DNA of 64,000 bases from Bacillota bacterium (GTDB lineage: Bacteria > Bacillota > Clostridia > Christensenellales > CAG-917), in assembly GCA_023665365.1 (NCBI GenBank), contig JAMPEA010000002.1:69051-133050 (forward strand). The letters are read 5' to 3'. The notes beneath the pieces are model-generated. The model was not told the DNA's origin. It ran no database searches and worked only from the letters and a program-made list of their open reading frames with translations. The first letter of the stretch is position 1. The number at the start of each line of letters is the position of its first letter. Below are positions 31,071 through 41,500 of the stretch, piece by piece. The position numbers were made by a program, and so were the translations under genes.

Positions 31071-33020
31071 TTGGCAAAGTCTGTTGACAAAAATCTGAAA
31101 AAACTTCCGCTTGGGTCAATCCGCGCCGCGGGCTGGCTCAAAGACGAGATGTTGCATATGTGCGACCTGCAAAAGAGGCTGGGCGCGTTGCAAGGTCTTG
31201 TCAAAAACGGGGAGTGGACGCAGGGCGAGGGACTGCCGAGATATGCCAGAGGGTTGGCGCTTCTCGCCGCCGCGCTCGACGATAAAAATTTGAAAGAGAG
31301 AATGGACGGGTTTTTCCTGCCCATATTCAACAGCGCCAACGAGGGCGGAGATTTCGGTCCTAAATCGGGGCGTACAGCTACGCCCAAAATCGAAGCGATT
31401 AAGGCGCTTTTGAGTTACTTTGAGTATACGGGGTCGGAAAGGGCGTTGTCCTTCCTCAAAAAATACTTTAAAAATCAGTTTAACACCTACGAGCTTACGC
31501 CCAACTGGTACGACACTCGCGCACGGCTTCTCGAAGAAATTCCCGCGCTCGAAGCGCTTTATCGAGAGACCGACCTCGAATGGCTTCAAGACCTCGGCGA
31601 AAAACTGCGCGACACTTCCAACGATTGGTTTAAGGTGGCGGATAAGTTTGCGTACAAGCGTCCGACGGGCAGATACGTCTCGGTGTCCAAAATAAGGCGA
31701 ATTCAAAAGACGGTCGCAACCTACGAAAAGGCGGAGCTTCCGCCAAAGGTCAAGCCGCTCACGCCCGAGCTTATCGAAAAGCTGTGGAAAAAACAGATAA
31801 AAGTCGTCGAGACAAACGGGGTCAACCTCGCAAAAGCGGTGAAGTATCCCGCAGTTTACGGCAGGTTTGTGGGCGACGATACTCTTAGAGATTTGTCCTT
31901 AAAACTTGTCGACTCGCTTATGCACAATCACGGCACGGCGGCGGGTATGTTTACGTCGGACTGCCATCTTGCTGGCGCGTCTCCCGTGCGAGGGATAGAC
32001 GTGCAAGCGTCCGTCGAGATGATGGAATCGCTTGTGGAAGTCATAAAGGAGACGTCTGACTACGACTGCGCGGACTTGCTCGAACGCATTGCGTACAACG
32101 TGATTTCGGGCGCGTGCTTCGAGGATTGCAGCGCCGTACAGGATATGTTGCTCGTCAATCAAATCGAAGCGTCCGAAAACAGGAATATCCCAAAGAGCGA
32201 AATAGACTTTTCAAACGCGTACTATACGCGCAAACTCTCCCGCGGCGCGGTGTCGGTGCTGAGCGCGTATCCCATTTATATGCAGGCGGCGTGCATGGTC
32301 AAGGACAACGAGCTCAACTTCCTTACGTACACCCCATGCGATATGGACGTGCAGGTGGGCGGCGTAAAGATGACTATAAGCGAGCGCACGGGTTATCCGT
32401 TTAGAAATACGGTCGTCTTTAAGGTGGAGTACGCAGGCGGCGACCCCGAGGTGAAAATCAACTTCCGCGTGCCCAAAAACGTAAGTATGCAGTTGATTTC
32501 CGGCGGGCAGGTTGTCGCAAGCGGCACAAAGGAAATCTCCGTCAAGTGCGTTCTGCGCACGGGCAGTACGTTTATGCTCAAAATGAATATTCCTCTCACC
32601 GTGGAGGAAAACGTTGACGGCACGTACAGCCTCTATAAGGGCAATCTGCTTATGGCGCTCAAAGTGCCGCACAACGTCACGCAGGACGTCAAAGACAGGC
32701 GTACTTTCAACGTGAATTTTGCAAAAAAATGGAACATAGCTCCCTTGCTCGCAAGGCGCACGCGAGGCGGTCAGCGCGATTTGTACGAGGACGAAACCAC
32801 TATCGTACACGATATGACTTCCGTGCCGTTCTCCTGCGAAAAGCCGCCGTTCGAGCTTGGAGTACGCTCCAAAAACGTGATAAATTGGGAATACGACGTG
32901 AACGGATTTACCGAAATCCCGTCTCGACCCGTGTACTCGGAGGAATCCCTCGAAAGAGTGTTTGTGCCCTTCGGCTGTTCGCTGCTACGCATAGCGCAGT
33001 TTCCCAAGTGTTTGAGGTGA
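31071..33020 (+). CDS. GH127/DUF1680-like glycoside hydrolase family protein
   Basis: 649 residues, starting with TTG (gaggcg about 6 nt upstream). The opening KLPLGSIRAAGWLKDEMLHM and the ending VFVPFGCSLLRIAQFP match the DUF1680/GH127 beta-L-arabinofuranosidase group. The first 400 residues should form an (alpha/alpha)6 barrel and the rest beta-sandwich domains (TGYPFRNTVVFKVEYAGGD near residue 440). Cys residues near 345-350 (CFEDCSAVQDML) may be metal or catalytic ligands as in the family, but the spacing is unusual and I cannot confirm the active site. There is no signal peptide, so it would act on intracellular oligosaccharides. It is followed after 7 bases by a PH-domain membrane protein. 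Confidence 0.75.
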   Translation: MAKSVDKNLKKLPLGSIRAAGWLKDEMLHMCDLQKRLGALQGLVKNGEWTQGEGLPRYARGLALLAAALDDKNLKERMDGFFLPIFNSANEGGDFGPKSGRTATPKIEAIKALLSYFEYTGSERALSFLKKYFKNQFNTYELTPNWYDTRARLLEEIPALEALYRETDLEWLQDLGEKLRDTSNDWFKVADKFAYKRPTGRYVSVSKIRRIQKTVATYEKAELPPKVKPLTPELIEKLWKKQIKVVETNGVNLAKAVKYPAVYGRFVGDDTLRDLSLKLVDSLMHNHGTAAGMFTSDCHLAGASPVRGIDVQASVEMMESLVEVIKETSDYDCADLLERIAYNVISGACFEDCSAVQDMLLVNQIEASENRNIPKSEIDFSNAYYTRKLSRGAVSVLSAYPIYMQAACMVKDNELNFLTYTPCDMDVQVGGVKMTISERTGYPFRNTVVFKVEYAGGDPEVKINFRVPKNVSMQLISGGQVVASGTKEISVKCVLRTGSTFMLKMNIPLTVEENVDGTYSLYKGNLLMALKVPHNVTQDVKDRRTFNVNFAKKWNIAPLLARRTRGGQRDLYEDETTIVHDMTSVPFSCEKPPFELGVRSKNVINWEYDVNGFTEIPSRPVYSEESLERVFVPFGCSLLRIAQFPKCLR

Positions 33021-33027
33021 CGCGAAT

Positions 33028-33588
33028 ATGAAAACTCTTGAACGTAAATATTCCAAGGCGGAACGCATTATCGCAAAAGCCAAATTTTCCTCGACGGTGT
33101 ATTTGAAAAGCGTCCTGCTTGCCGTCGTGCTCGGCGTAATCATCGCCGTCGTGTGGTCGTGCAACGATAAAATCGAGCATCTCTTCACCAAAGGTGAAGG
33201 TCCTGCCACAGTCCTCACCGACGAGGTTATGCGCTACGTGCTGTTGGGAGCGGGGATTTTGGTTTTGCTCAGCTTGATTGCGCAGGCGCTTTCGCTCTAC
33301 GCCAAGGAGCTTATCGTGACCGAAAGCCAAGTCGTATTCCGCTTCGGAGTGTTCGCCGTCAAAAATATCACCATTCCGATACGCGAAATCGTCATCATCG
33401 AAACTACGCATAGCCTCCTGCAAAGGATTTTGGGCACAGGCACGCTATCCATCGTATCCGACGCCGAAGCCCCCTACAAGGTCAAAGGCGTCAGAGGTGC
33501 GGACAGACTCACTCGCCGCATTATGAAGCAGGTGAATGATGTGCGGTTGGAGAATGATACGAAGAAAATCAAAATCCGTTTATCTTAA
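33028..33588 (+). CDS. Bacterial PH-domain (bPH2) membrane protein
   Basis: 186 residues. Two membrane segments (about 27-47 and 72-94) are followed by a bPH2 domain (about 98-175) with the typical strands LIVTESQVVFRFGVFAVKNI and PIREIVIIETTHSLLQRILG. This is similar to half of a YdbS/YdbT-type protein. Members are thought to work in envelope stress or lipid-related tasks; the role is not established. It is cotranscribed with the GH127-like gene (7-base gap). Its stop codon overlaps the start of a hairpin element by two bases. Confidence 0.82.
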   Translation: MKTLERKYSKAERIIAKAKFSSTVYLKSVLLAVVLGVIIAVVWSCNDKIEHLFTKGEGPATVLTDEVMRYVLLGAGILVLLSLIAQALSLYAKELIVTESQVVFRFGVFAVKNITIPIREIVIIETTHSLLQRILGTGTLSIVSDAEAPYKVKGVRGADRLTRRIMKQVNDVRLENDTKKIKIRLS

Positions 33589-33709
33589 AACCTTGCAATT
33601 TGCGTTGATACTGCGTCAAAGGCACTTTTGCTTGCAATCACGTACTACTTGTACGTTGGGTTGCTCACAAAAGTGCTTTTCCTTGTCTGAACGCAAATTG
33701 CAAGGTTTT
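33587..33709. repeat. Hairpin repeat element (123 bp), copy 3
   Basis: Perfect 20-bp terminal inverted repeats (33587-33606 and 33690-33709; aaaaccttgcaatttgcgtt and its complement). The interior arms include aaaggcacttttg/caaaagtgctttt and the apical hairpin is cgtac-tactt-gtacg, a subfamily shared with 29986-30081. It starts within the stop codon of the PH-domain gene. Confidence 0.82.
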
Positions 33710-33844
33710 ACAAACTTGATGATTTGGCGGTGCGCCCGAGCGCCTCTTTCGCGTTCTTCATCTCAATAGCGCGTTTTAAGGGTTTTAAGTTGAAGATAAT
33801 AAAATCCAATTAAACCGATTAGAATGCTTGTTTAATATGCTTTT

Positions 33845-34165
33845 CGTTGTGTACTCTAAATAAAATAACCCCCTCTTTCCCTTCGGGCTTTTCTCCCACC
33901 ACTCGAATATGACGCTCCTCGTAGCTCGCTCTTTCTCTATTTAGCTGTACATCGCTCGCGGGGGCGAAAGTCGGCGCGCGCACGTCGAGTATCGTCCCCT
34001 CATTATGCCACTCGTTCGCGGGCATATAAACAACACTTGCCCGCTCACTTGTACTTGTTGTGTGTTACGCGATTGGGCTATGCCTCAATCGCTACACACC
34101 CAACTCTGGTGCTTGGCACTCCCTTCCTCCGCGCCCTGCGCGTCGCGTTCTTTCTCGCCCCGGCT
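33845..34165 (-). ncRNA. Candidate structured RNA, copy B
   Basis: The minus strand matches 13411-13738 over about 320 bases. The stems are kept by different pairs: gcgggca/tgcccgc (34018-34024 with 34038-34044) replaces gcggaaa/tttccgc; the gttgtgtgt arm (34057-34065) pairs with acacac-cc-aac (34094-34104) in place of acgcagt/actgcgt; gcgattg/caatcgc (34069-34075 with 34086-34092) is capped by ggc-tat-gcc. No gene lies just downstream on this strand, so it looks free-standing. The rest of 33710-34171 holds no reading frame I can support. Confidence 0.6.
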
Positions 34166-34171
34166 ACTCGT

Positions 34172-34295
34172 AAAACCTTGTAATTTAGATGATAGGCGCG
34201 AAAAAGCCTCGTTTCAAGTCGCCTAGTGTACTAAGCGTACACGACGACGAAGAAACGGGGCTTTGACAAAGCATATCGCTAAATTACAAGGTTTT
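34172..34295. repeat. Hairpin repeat element (124 bp), copy 4
   Basis: Perfect 17-bp terminal inverted repeats (34172-34188 and 34279-34295; aaaaccttgtaatttag). It is closely related to copy 2 in the reverse orientation (gcctagtgtactaagcgtacac at the centre). It ends two bases from the stop codon of the minus-strand membrane protein. Confidence 0.82.
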
Positions 34296-34297
34296 AA

Positions 34298-35185
34298 TTA
34301 AAAACCAAAGTTGCCAGGGGTGATGAATATTCCAGATATAAGTGCCAACAAGCCCGCCAAAATCACAAGGTGGAATATGTACACCAAAAGCGCGTGCCGT
34401 CCGACGAAGCAGACGGGTTTATTCCACTTTTCGTCGAGCTTGGGGAGAAGCGACCTGCGCTTGCCGTAGAGGAAGGGCGCAAGCAGGACTCCCGCAAAGT
34501 AAAACGCCGTGTAGGGTATCATCGTAAACAGGTCGCCGGGCGAAATTTGATTTTGGTTGTAGAATAGCGCGTCCTTGCCGTAGGCGTCCGTGGGCGGGAA
34601 GATAATCCCGAAAAACAGCGGAGTATTGGCAGGCGGAGTATAGCAAAAGTACAAAATGAGCGTTATGCCGATTAAGCCCGCAGCGACAATCGCAATATGA
34701 TACGGGTCGCCCTTGCAACACCGCTCTATAAGCGCGTATAGGAGCATACAGACGGCGAGGAAATCGAGCACGCCGAACGTTGTGGTCACGCCGTATATGC
34801 CCATCACCTTATCCGCAAACAGCGAGCAGAACGAGTAGATGCCCGCAAGTATCGCAAGCTGTCCGCCGCGGCGGAAGTTGGAGCGCGAAAAGGTGCAGGA
34901 TATGCCCGATACCGCAAAGAAAAATATGAGTACGACCGTATGTATCGGCGGACGCGCGGCGCTGTTTTGCCAGTTGTGGCAGAAAAGCGAAAATGCGTCG
35001 TAGTTGTTGAGCCCGTCATACCAAGAACGGGCGAAATAATCGGATAAAAGCAAGGAAAAGTGGTCGAGTATCATCAAAATAACGCAAATTCCGCGTATAA
35101 AATCTATCTCCCAAATGCGATTGCGCTTTATGGGGAGATAGCGTGTCTGCGTGGAATAGGGGATTGTCCTCGACGCTGAATACAT
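34298..35185 (-). CDS. HGSNAT-like/DUF1624 multi-pass membrane acyltransferase
   Basis: 295 residues with about eight membrane segments. RIWEIDFIRGICVILMILDHFSLLL is the typical opening of the DUF1624/heparan-alpha-glucosaminide N-acetyltransferase catalytic family, with the conserved Arg-Gly and Asp-His. FFFAVSGISCTFSRSNFRRG and FGVLDFLAVCMLLY cover later conserved helices. Relatives move acetyl groups across the membrane onto sugars or envelope glycans. The ATG comes 6 bases after a perfect -10 box, so its mRNA is probably leaderless. It is transcribed away from the giant lipoprotein gene. Confidence 0.82.
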   Translation of the reverse strand: MYSASRTIPYSTQTRYLPIKRNRIWEIDFIRGICVILMILDHFSLLLSDYFARSWYDGLNNYDAFSLFCHNWQNSAARPPIHTVVLIFFFAVSGISCTFSRSNFRRGGQLAILAGIYSFCSLFADKVMGIYGVTTTFGVLDFLAVCMLLYALIERCCKGDPYHIAIVAAGLIGITLILYFCYTPPANTPLFFGIIFPPTDAYGKDALFYNQNQISPGDLFTMIPYTAFYFAGVLLAPFLYGKRRSLLPKLDEKWNKPVCFVGRHALLVYIFHLVILAGLLALISGIFITPGNFGF

Positions 35186-35191
35186 AGGCAG

Positions 35192-35220
35192 ATTATACTC
35201 TTAAAGAGGCAATATGTCAA
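35192..35220 (-). promoter_or_regulatory. Perfect consensus promoter abutting the HGSNAT-like start codon
   Basis: On the minus strand TTGACA (35215-35220), exactly 17 bases, TATAAT (35192-35197), then 6 bases and the ATG. No Shine-Dalgarno is present. Confidence 0.8.
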
Positions 35221-35504
35221 ACGTTGCTTGCGGTCGATGAAAAATTTAAATTTATCCGAATAGAATGCCTGTTTTTCTAAAAATTTCCATTTTCGGATTT
35301 ATTTCGTCAAATTGCGATTTCCGTATATCTAACGCAGTGTTTTTGCAAAAATCGAAAATAGACGCGTTTTTCCGTTTTTCGCGGTCTTTCGCGTGCGGGG
35401 GAAGCGCGAGGGACGCGAACTTTTTCGAGTAATCGGACGGCGCAAGGCGAGGGCGCTTCACTTGCGGCGGTCGGCAGGAATATAATGGAAAAATAAATTG
35501 AGTA
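35221..35504. other. Divergent intergenic region, no gene seen
   Basis: About 280 bases between two divergent promoters. It holds an AT-rich part and a run of short cg-rich inverted segments (ttttccgtttttcgcggtctttcgcg) but no clear operator or hairpin. A 69-codon GTG frame on the minus strand (35252-35461) has no ribosome site and is not counted. Confidence 0.5.
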
Positions 35505-35533
35505 TTGACATCGCGTGAGGGGAGTAGTATAAT
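35505..35533 (+). promoter_or_regulatory. Perfect consensus promoter of the giant lipoprotein gene
   Basis: TTGACA (35505-35510), 17 bases, TATAAT (35528-35533). A start near 35540 leaves a leader of about 49 nt with a GGAGGA ribosome site before the ATG at 35589. Confidence 0.85.
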
Positions 35534-35588
35534 TTACGCGTATAAGAATTTTCGCATACGCGTGTGTGCGGAGATTTGGAGGAAGATT

Positions 35589-38500
35589 ATGAGAAAAAGA
35601 AAACTTTCAGTCGTCTTGTTGCTGATACTTGTGGTTGTAATGACTTCGGTGTTCGTAGCATGTAACCAGACCGACAAACCCGTCGATACCCGTCCGCCGG
35701 TTATCATAGACGACCCGTCGGGTCCTGTAAACGGGTTGACAGGAGGTCAGGCGATTGACGCGCGTCAGGCGTGGAACTTGCTCAAAAACGCGGCGTTTGC
35801 GTCGGTGACGCAGGAGAAGGACAGCAGATACATAAACGTTGACACGTCTTTCGTCATCGGCTACGCAAAGGACGGCAGCGACAGCGTATTCGTGATGCGC
35901 ATAGCCGCCGCGATAAATCTTTTGGACAAATCCGACAATCCGAATAAAGCTGTCAAGGACCAGTTCCTTTTGGAGCTTAGGCAGTTCGGCAAGTCGGAGA
36001 TAAGCGACGTCAGCGACAGCGCGGCGGTTAGCGCGCTTGTGAAGAACTATGGCGGGAAACTGCTTGCGGGCTTCTATTTTTACGAAGGGAAGTTGGTTGC
36101 CGACGTCCGCGGGATAAAGAATGCGGCGGGCGAAACGGGCGAGTCCGTACACGTCGTTTGGACGGACAATCTCGATATGGCAAACTTTGCAAGAAAGCTC
36201 CAAGGGGTTTTCGACCGTTTGGATTTGACAGACCTTCTTTTCAACGAGCTGCTCGGATACAATATCGGCGGTTTGCTTAAAAACCTCATCGGCTTTGACA
36301 TAATCGATATGTCGGTCGAGGATTTGATAGTTCTCCTACTTTTCGGCAACTCCGTCGGCTCGATAAGGACAAACGACGACGGCAGTCAAACTCTGTTTAT
36401 TCCTTGCGATTTATCTTTCGTCGCGGGGCTTCTTCCTCTCCTCCAAAGCCTCATCAGCGAAGATATTATCACGCTCGTAGACAAAGTAGTAGGTCTTGAC
36501 CTCGGCAAACTCAGCGCAATAGTCGGCATGGCGATATATCTGCAAGCCGACATACAAAACGGCGCGCTCAGAAGCGTGAATACGTCGGTAGACGTAAACT
36601 TCAACTCCAACGCCGTGCAAGCGGTCAAGGAAAGATACGGCGAGTTCCAAAGCGAAGTGGGCATAAGCCTCGGCTATATCGAGACGCATTTCGCGGGCTT
36701 GCCCAGCCTCGACGTCGTAAGCGTGCTTGACAGCCGCGCCTACGGCGATACGACGTTCTATAAGCATATAAATTCGACCGAGAGCAAATATTCGCTCCTC
36801 ACTTTCGAGGTCGGATTGGAGCTCGAACTCGACACCGCGAATAAGACCGTGACCGTCAAGGACGTCATGGATTCGTTCGGCACGTTGTTCACCAACATTT
36901 TGCAAAACAACCTCAGCAAGGATATGTACGACGTGCTTGACCAACTCTTTACGGAAAAAGAGTTGAGCTTTGCTCAAACCAAAAATACTATCGGCATAAA
37001 ACTCCGCGCCGACGTAAATACCAAGGATGCTACGGAAACCCGCATAGCCGTCGAACTTACCGGCTCGGGCAAGACGCGTCTCGGCATCTACTATACGGGT
37101 GCGGATAACGCCGTGTACATCGACGCGAGCAAGATGCTCGGCACAAAAAACACAAAGCTCAAAGTTTCGGATATAAACGTCAACGAAATCGTGGACGGGC
37201 TTATGGATAAGCTGTTCGACACGATTGTGAACGCAATCAACGGCATCGGCGACGCGTCCGCGCAGTACGACGCGCTTACGTCGGACGGCACGATTGTAAA
37301 GCAACATACGGGCATGGTTGCCGCAGACGACAACGAAATCGGCGATACGATGGGCTTGATTATGGCTATCGTTGACAATATCACCATTGGAATGGACGGC
37401 AATATTTTCAATATCAACACCATTCACGTAGACATTGCGCAAAATATCCTCGATTATATCTTCAAGCTCGTCTTTGTGGGCAACCTCGAAGGCGGCAACG
37501 TGCCGATTACGACCGCAACGCTCGATTATAAAGACCTCGGCTTCGGCGACAAAAAGACGCTCGAACTCAATGCGGGTCTCGGCAAAACCGCGGGCGATGA
37601 GTTTGTGGACCTCGGCGTTAAACTGAGCGTGAAATTCGGCTCGCTCGACGACGCGACGGGCTTCGAAAATCTGTTTAAGAGCATCGAGGCGGAAGATTAT
37701 CTGCCAATAACCAAGGACGGCGCGATTGATACGGATATTTTGCACGTCGGCATCGGCACGAAACTTTCAATTGACCTCGAAGCAATCAGCGGCACGCTCG
37801 CTCAGCTTCAAATGACCTTGCAAGACATTGCAATCGGCGATTCGATACAGGGCGTTTTGCTTGATATTCTGTTCAAACTCGGCAATATCAAGGGCGGTCT
37901 GTCGGCGGATATAGAGGCTAATCTCGACCTCACGGGCGGCTTGAACGCAAAGGCGCTTTTGACCTCCTATGCCAAGATTGTGCTTACGCCGAACTCGGGC
38001 GGCGAGCCTGTGCTTTCGCTGTATCTGCAAGAGGGCAAGCTGTATATCGACGCGAGCGTACTTTGCATAAACGTCGACAAGATTATGATTGACCTCAAAG
38101 AACTGTTCGCGCTTATGGGCGTTGCTATCGACGACGGCGAGCAAGAGGCGGTCTCTGTCGCAGAGAGCACGTCGGACGGCAAAACTACCACCGAGGACGT
38201 GATTGCGCTCGTCGGCGGAATGATAAACGGCATCGAATTTGCAAAGAACTCCATCGAAATTGCGTTTGCAAGCAATATACTTCAAACGTTGTTAAACGGT
38301 CTCAACATAAAGGGCGTTGTGTTCAACTTCAAAGACACCGCGTCAGCTGACGGCGGCATCAAAATCGAGCTTGCCGACGGACTTAACCTCGACGAGTTGA
38401 AACTCGGCGTGTATTTGAGCGTAGGCAACCACTTCAACCTCGAAATCGCGCTGTCGGGCTTGAACGCGGGGCTTGGCGAGGTCGGAGAAAACTACCTCGA

Positions 38501-41500
38501 CGCGGATACTGCCGCAACTTACGTCAATATCATCCAAAACCCCTATCTGTCGCTCGACGCGACGCTGGGCGTGAAGTTCAGCGTAACGCAGGGCACTACT
38601 ACGATAGAGTTCGGCGAAAAGGGCACGCACTGGTACGATACGGAAAATAAGGCGTACTATGCCATTGACGACCCCGAACATTCTCTCCCCGCCGACTACG
38701 AGGGCACGCTTTACTACGTAGATGAGGAGTCCGGAAAATATCTGCCCGCATACTCGTCTACGTCCTCGATAGGCTTCGACCAGACGGGTCTATTCGAATA
38801 CAAACTCACCGTGGGCGGTCGTCTCGACCTCTCGTCGGTGATAAACTATCTGCTCGGCTACGAGAATATCGACACCAAAAACAGCCGTTCGGAAATCCTC
38901 GTGGAACTCACGGGCAAGAAGATTTGGGACGGCAAAGCCGAGGGCGTTGAAGATACGCTGTTGATCGGCGCATACTACACAGGCAAGGCGCTATACGTGG
39001 ACGCAAGCAACTTCGGCTTGAATAAATTTTTCGTACAGTTCGACTTGTTTGATATTATACTTAAAATCATTGCCAAAGACACGGCGATAGCCGTCAACGG
39101 CTACGTCAACGGAAATGAGGCTGTGACTGTCGCCGCGGGCGACGCAAGCGCTGCCGACGCAAAGAAACAACTTGCGCTGTCGCTAATCGCGTCTCTCACC
39201 GACGAAAGGCTTGAAATCAGAATAATGGAGGGCATCGTCGAGGCGGTCTTTGACCTCGTAGGCTTTGACCTTACGAGCGTCACGGCGTGGATTGACGTTG
39301 CGTTTGACACTCTTGCGGCAAGAAGCGGCGAACAGCTTTCGCTCAACTTCAAAATCAACGACGCGAGCGACGAGCCGCTCATCGACGCAAAGATTTACGC
39401 CGCCGACGTGGATATTAAGGCAGGCGGTTCGCTCGAAGAAATAATCGTCAAACGCGTAGCGGGCAATCCCACTCTTGCCGTATATACCACAGAGGAGGCG
39501 TTCGACACAGAAGTCTCGCTTTTCGACAGCTATGGCGACATACAAATCCCGACGATTTTCGCGGAACTCAAAGGCACTATCGACATCGGCGCAGAGCAGG
39601 GCAGCGTAGACTGGACGTTCGGCGATTGGATAAATCAATTTATAGATGAAAACGCGACCGCGAACGGTCCCGAAATAACCAAATTTTTGCACTCGCTGTG
39701 GATGACGTTCAACAACGACACCGCGGCGTCGGCAAATCTCGGCTTCCGCATTTCGCTCAATTTGCGTCTCAACCCCGAGACGAGCATCGACTTCATCGAA
39801 AATACGAAGTTCGTGCAAATCGAAAACAACCTTAACAACCGCAACAAGTACGACGAGCTTTATAAACTCGACGGGCTTAAATACGTAAAACTCACTTCAA
39901 CCGAAGAGGCGCAATACGACGGCGAGCTTTATATCAAACTGTATATCCCCGAGGGCATCTCGCTCGTCAAGGTCACAAAGGACGGATTTAAAGGCACTGC
40001 GTACGTCAAAGTAGGCGAAAACTATGCAAAAGTCAACGTCACCGACAAAAACGCAGGCTACTTCACCGACGAAGTTCTCTACGAGCCGTCGAGCGTGTTC
40101 GATTTGGAATATATCCTGTCGCACTCCGACATAGGCATCGAGATTTACAATATCCCGATTACCGAAGTTACGAACGACAACTATGCCGACCACACTCTGC
40201 TCGGCGTGCATTTGCTGTACAGCGGCGATATGCTCGGCAAGCCCGTAAGCTCGGTTTATATCGATTTGAAAGACAACGTCAAAATCGTGTTGCCGAACCT
40301 CGACGTAGTTTCGCTTTTCGGCAAACTCGCGGGCGGCTCGGATAGCGGAAGCACCGAGACTCCCGACGAAGGCAATCAAGGAGGAAACGAAAGCGGCGAC
40401 GTAAGCGGAAACACAGGCACGAATATTCTCGGCGCGATTATCGGCAACATAAACAATATTGTCAAGAGAATAACCATAGACAGCTCCAAGGTGAACGTGA
40501 ACTTCGCCGAGGCGCTCGTGGCGACGCTCGTCAGCATCCTCACAGACAAAAATATTGACCCCGCAAACTTCGTGGCGCTAAACAGCACCGAGAGTTATCT
40601 CTCGTTCGCGTGGTTCTACGAGCTTGCGCTCAAACTGCAAATAGACCCGATATTTGCGGGCATTACCCTCTCGGAAATCAGAATAGGCATAGGCTCTAAC
40701 GACAGCGTGCTTCCGGGCGACCCGAGCAAGTTCGACGCGACTAAGTACTCGGGGCTCGAAAGTTTCGAGAACCTCACCGTGCATGCCACGCTCGACCTCA
40801 ACTTCGAGTTTAAAGAACAAAGCGAGGCTTTGCGCTTGGAGGACTATCTCGGCGTAATTCTTCCCCAACTCGGGCTGCAACTCGGCGTGGATATTAAAGA
40901 TACGATAAACTATGACCTTGCACTCCTGCTGGGCGCGAATATCTCCATAAACAACCCGAGCGCGATGAGCGTAGTGCTCCGCTTGGTGAACAGGGCGGAC
41001 AATGACAAAAATATACTTGCGTTGTACGTTGACGGCGACACCGTTTATATCGACCTCGGCTCGCTTTCGGACGACGCATACAAGATTGAGAATACAGGCA
41101 TTTCTACCGCAATCGGCAATATTTTAACTCAAATGTTAGGCAGTCTCAACGCCGCAGAGGGCGAGGCTGTCACCGTCGCCGAGACCGACCCGCAGAACGA
41201 GCTTGACACTATCAACCGCATATTGGTGGAACTGTCCGAAGGCAGAATTGCCTTGCACGTCACGCAAAACGTGTTGCTCGGACTCATCGCCGCATTTGCG
41301 GGACAAACCGACGCAGGCGCGGATATTAACGAAATCGTATCGTCGCTCGACCTCAATCTCACCGTCGACGCGGACATAAAGGTTTCTCCCACGGCTAAGC
41401 TCGAATTGAATATCGACAGCAAAATCTTTACTTTGGGGCTTACCCTCGACAATCTTGCATTGGAGACGGGCAGAGGCGGCGAAAAATATAAGCACGTCGA

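Noticed and set aside
35252-35461. 69-codon minus-strand frame before the giant gene
   Set aside because: GTG start without ribosome site; no domain or hydrophobic pattern.
36411-37745. 444-codon minus-strand frame at the start of the giant gene
   Set aside because: Same reason: antisense to the modules, no start signals, composition of a shadow frame.
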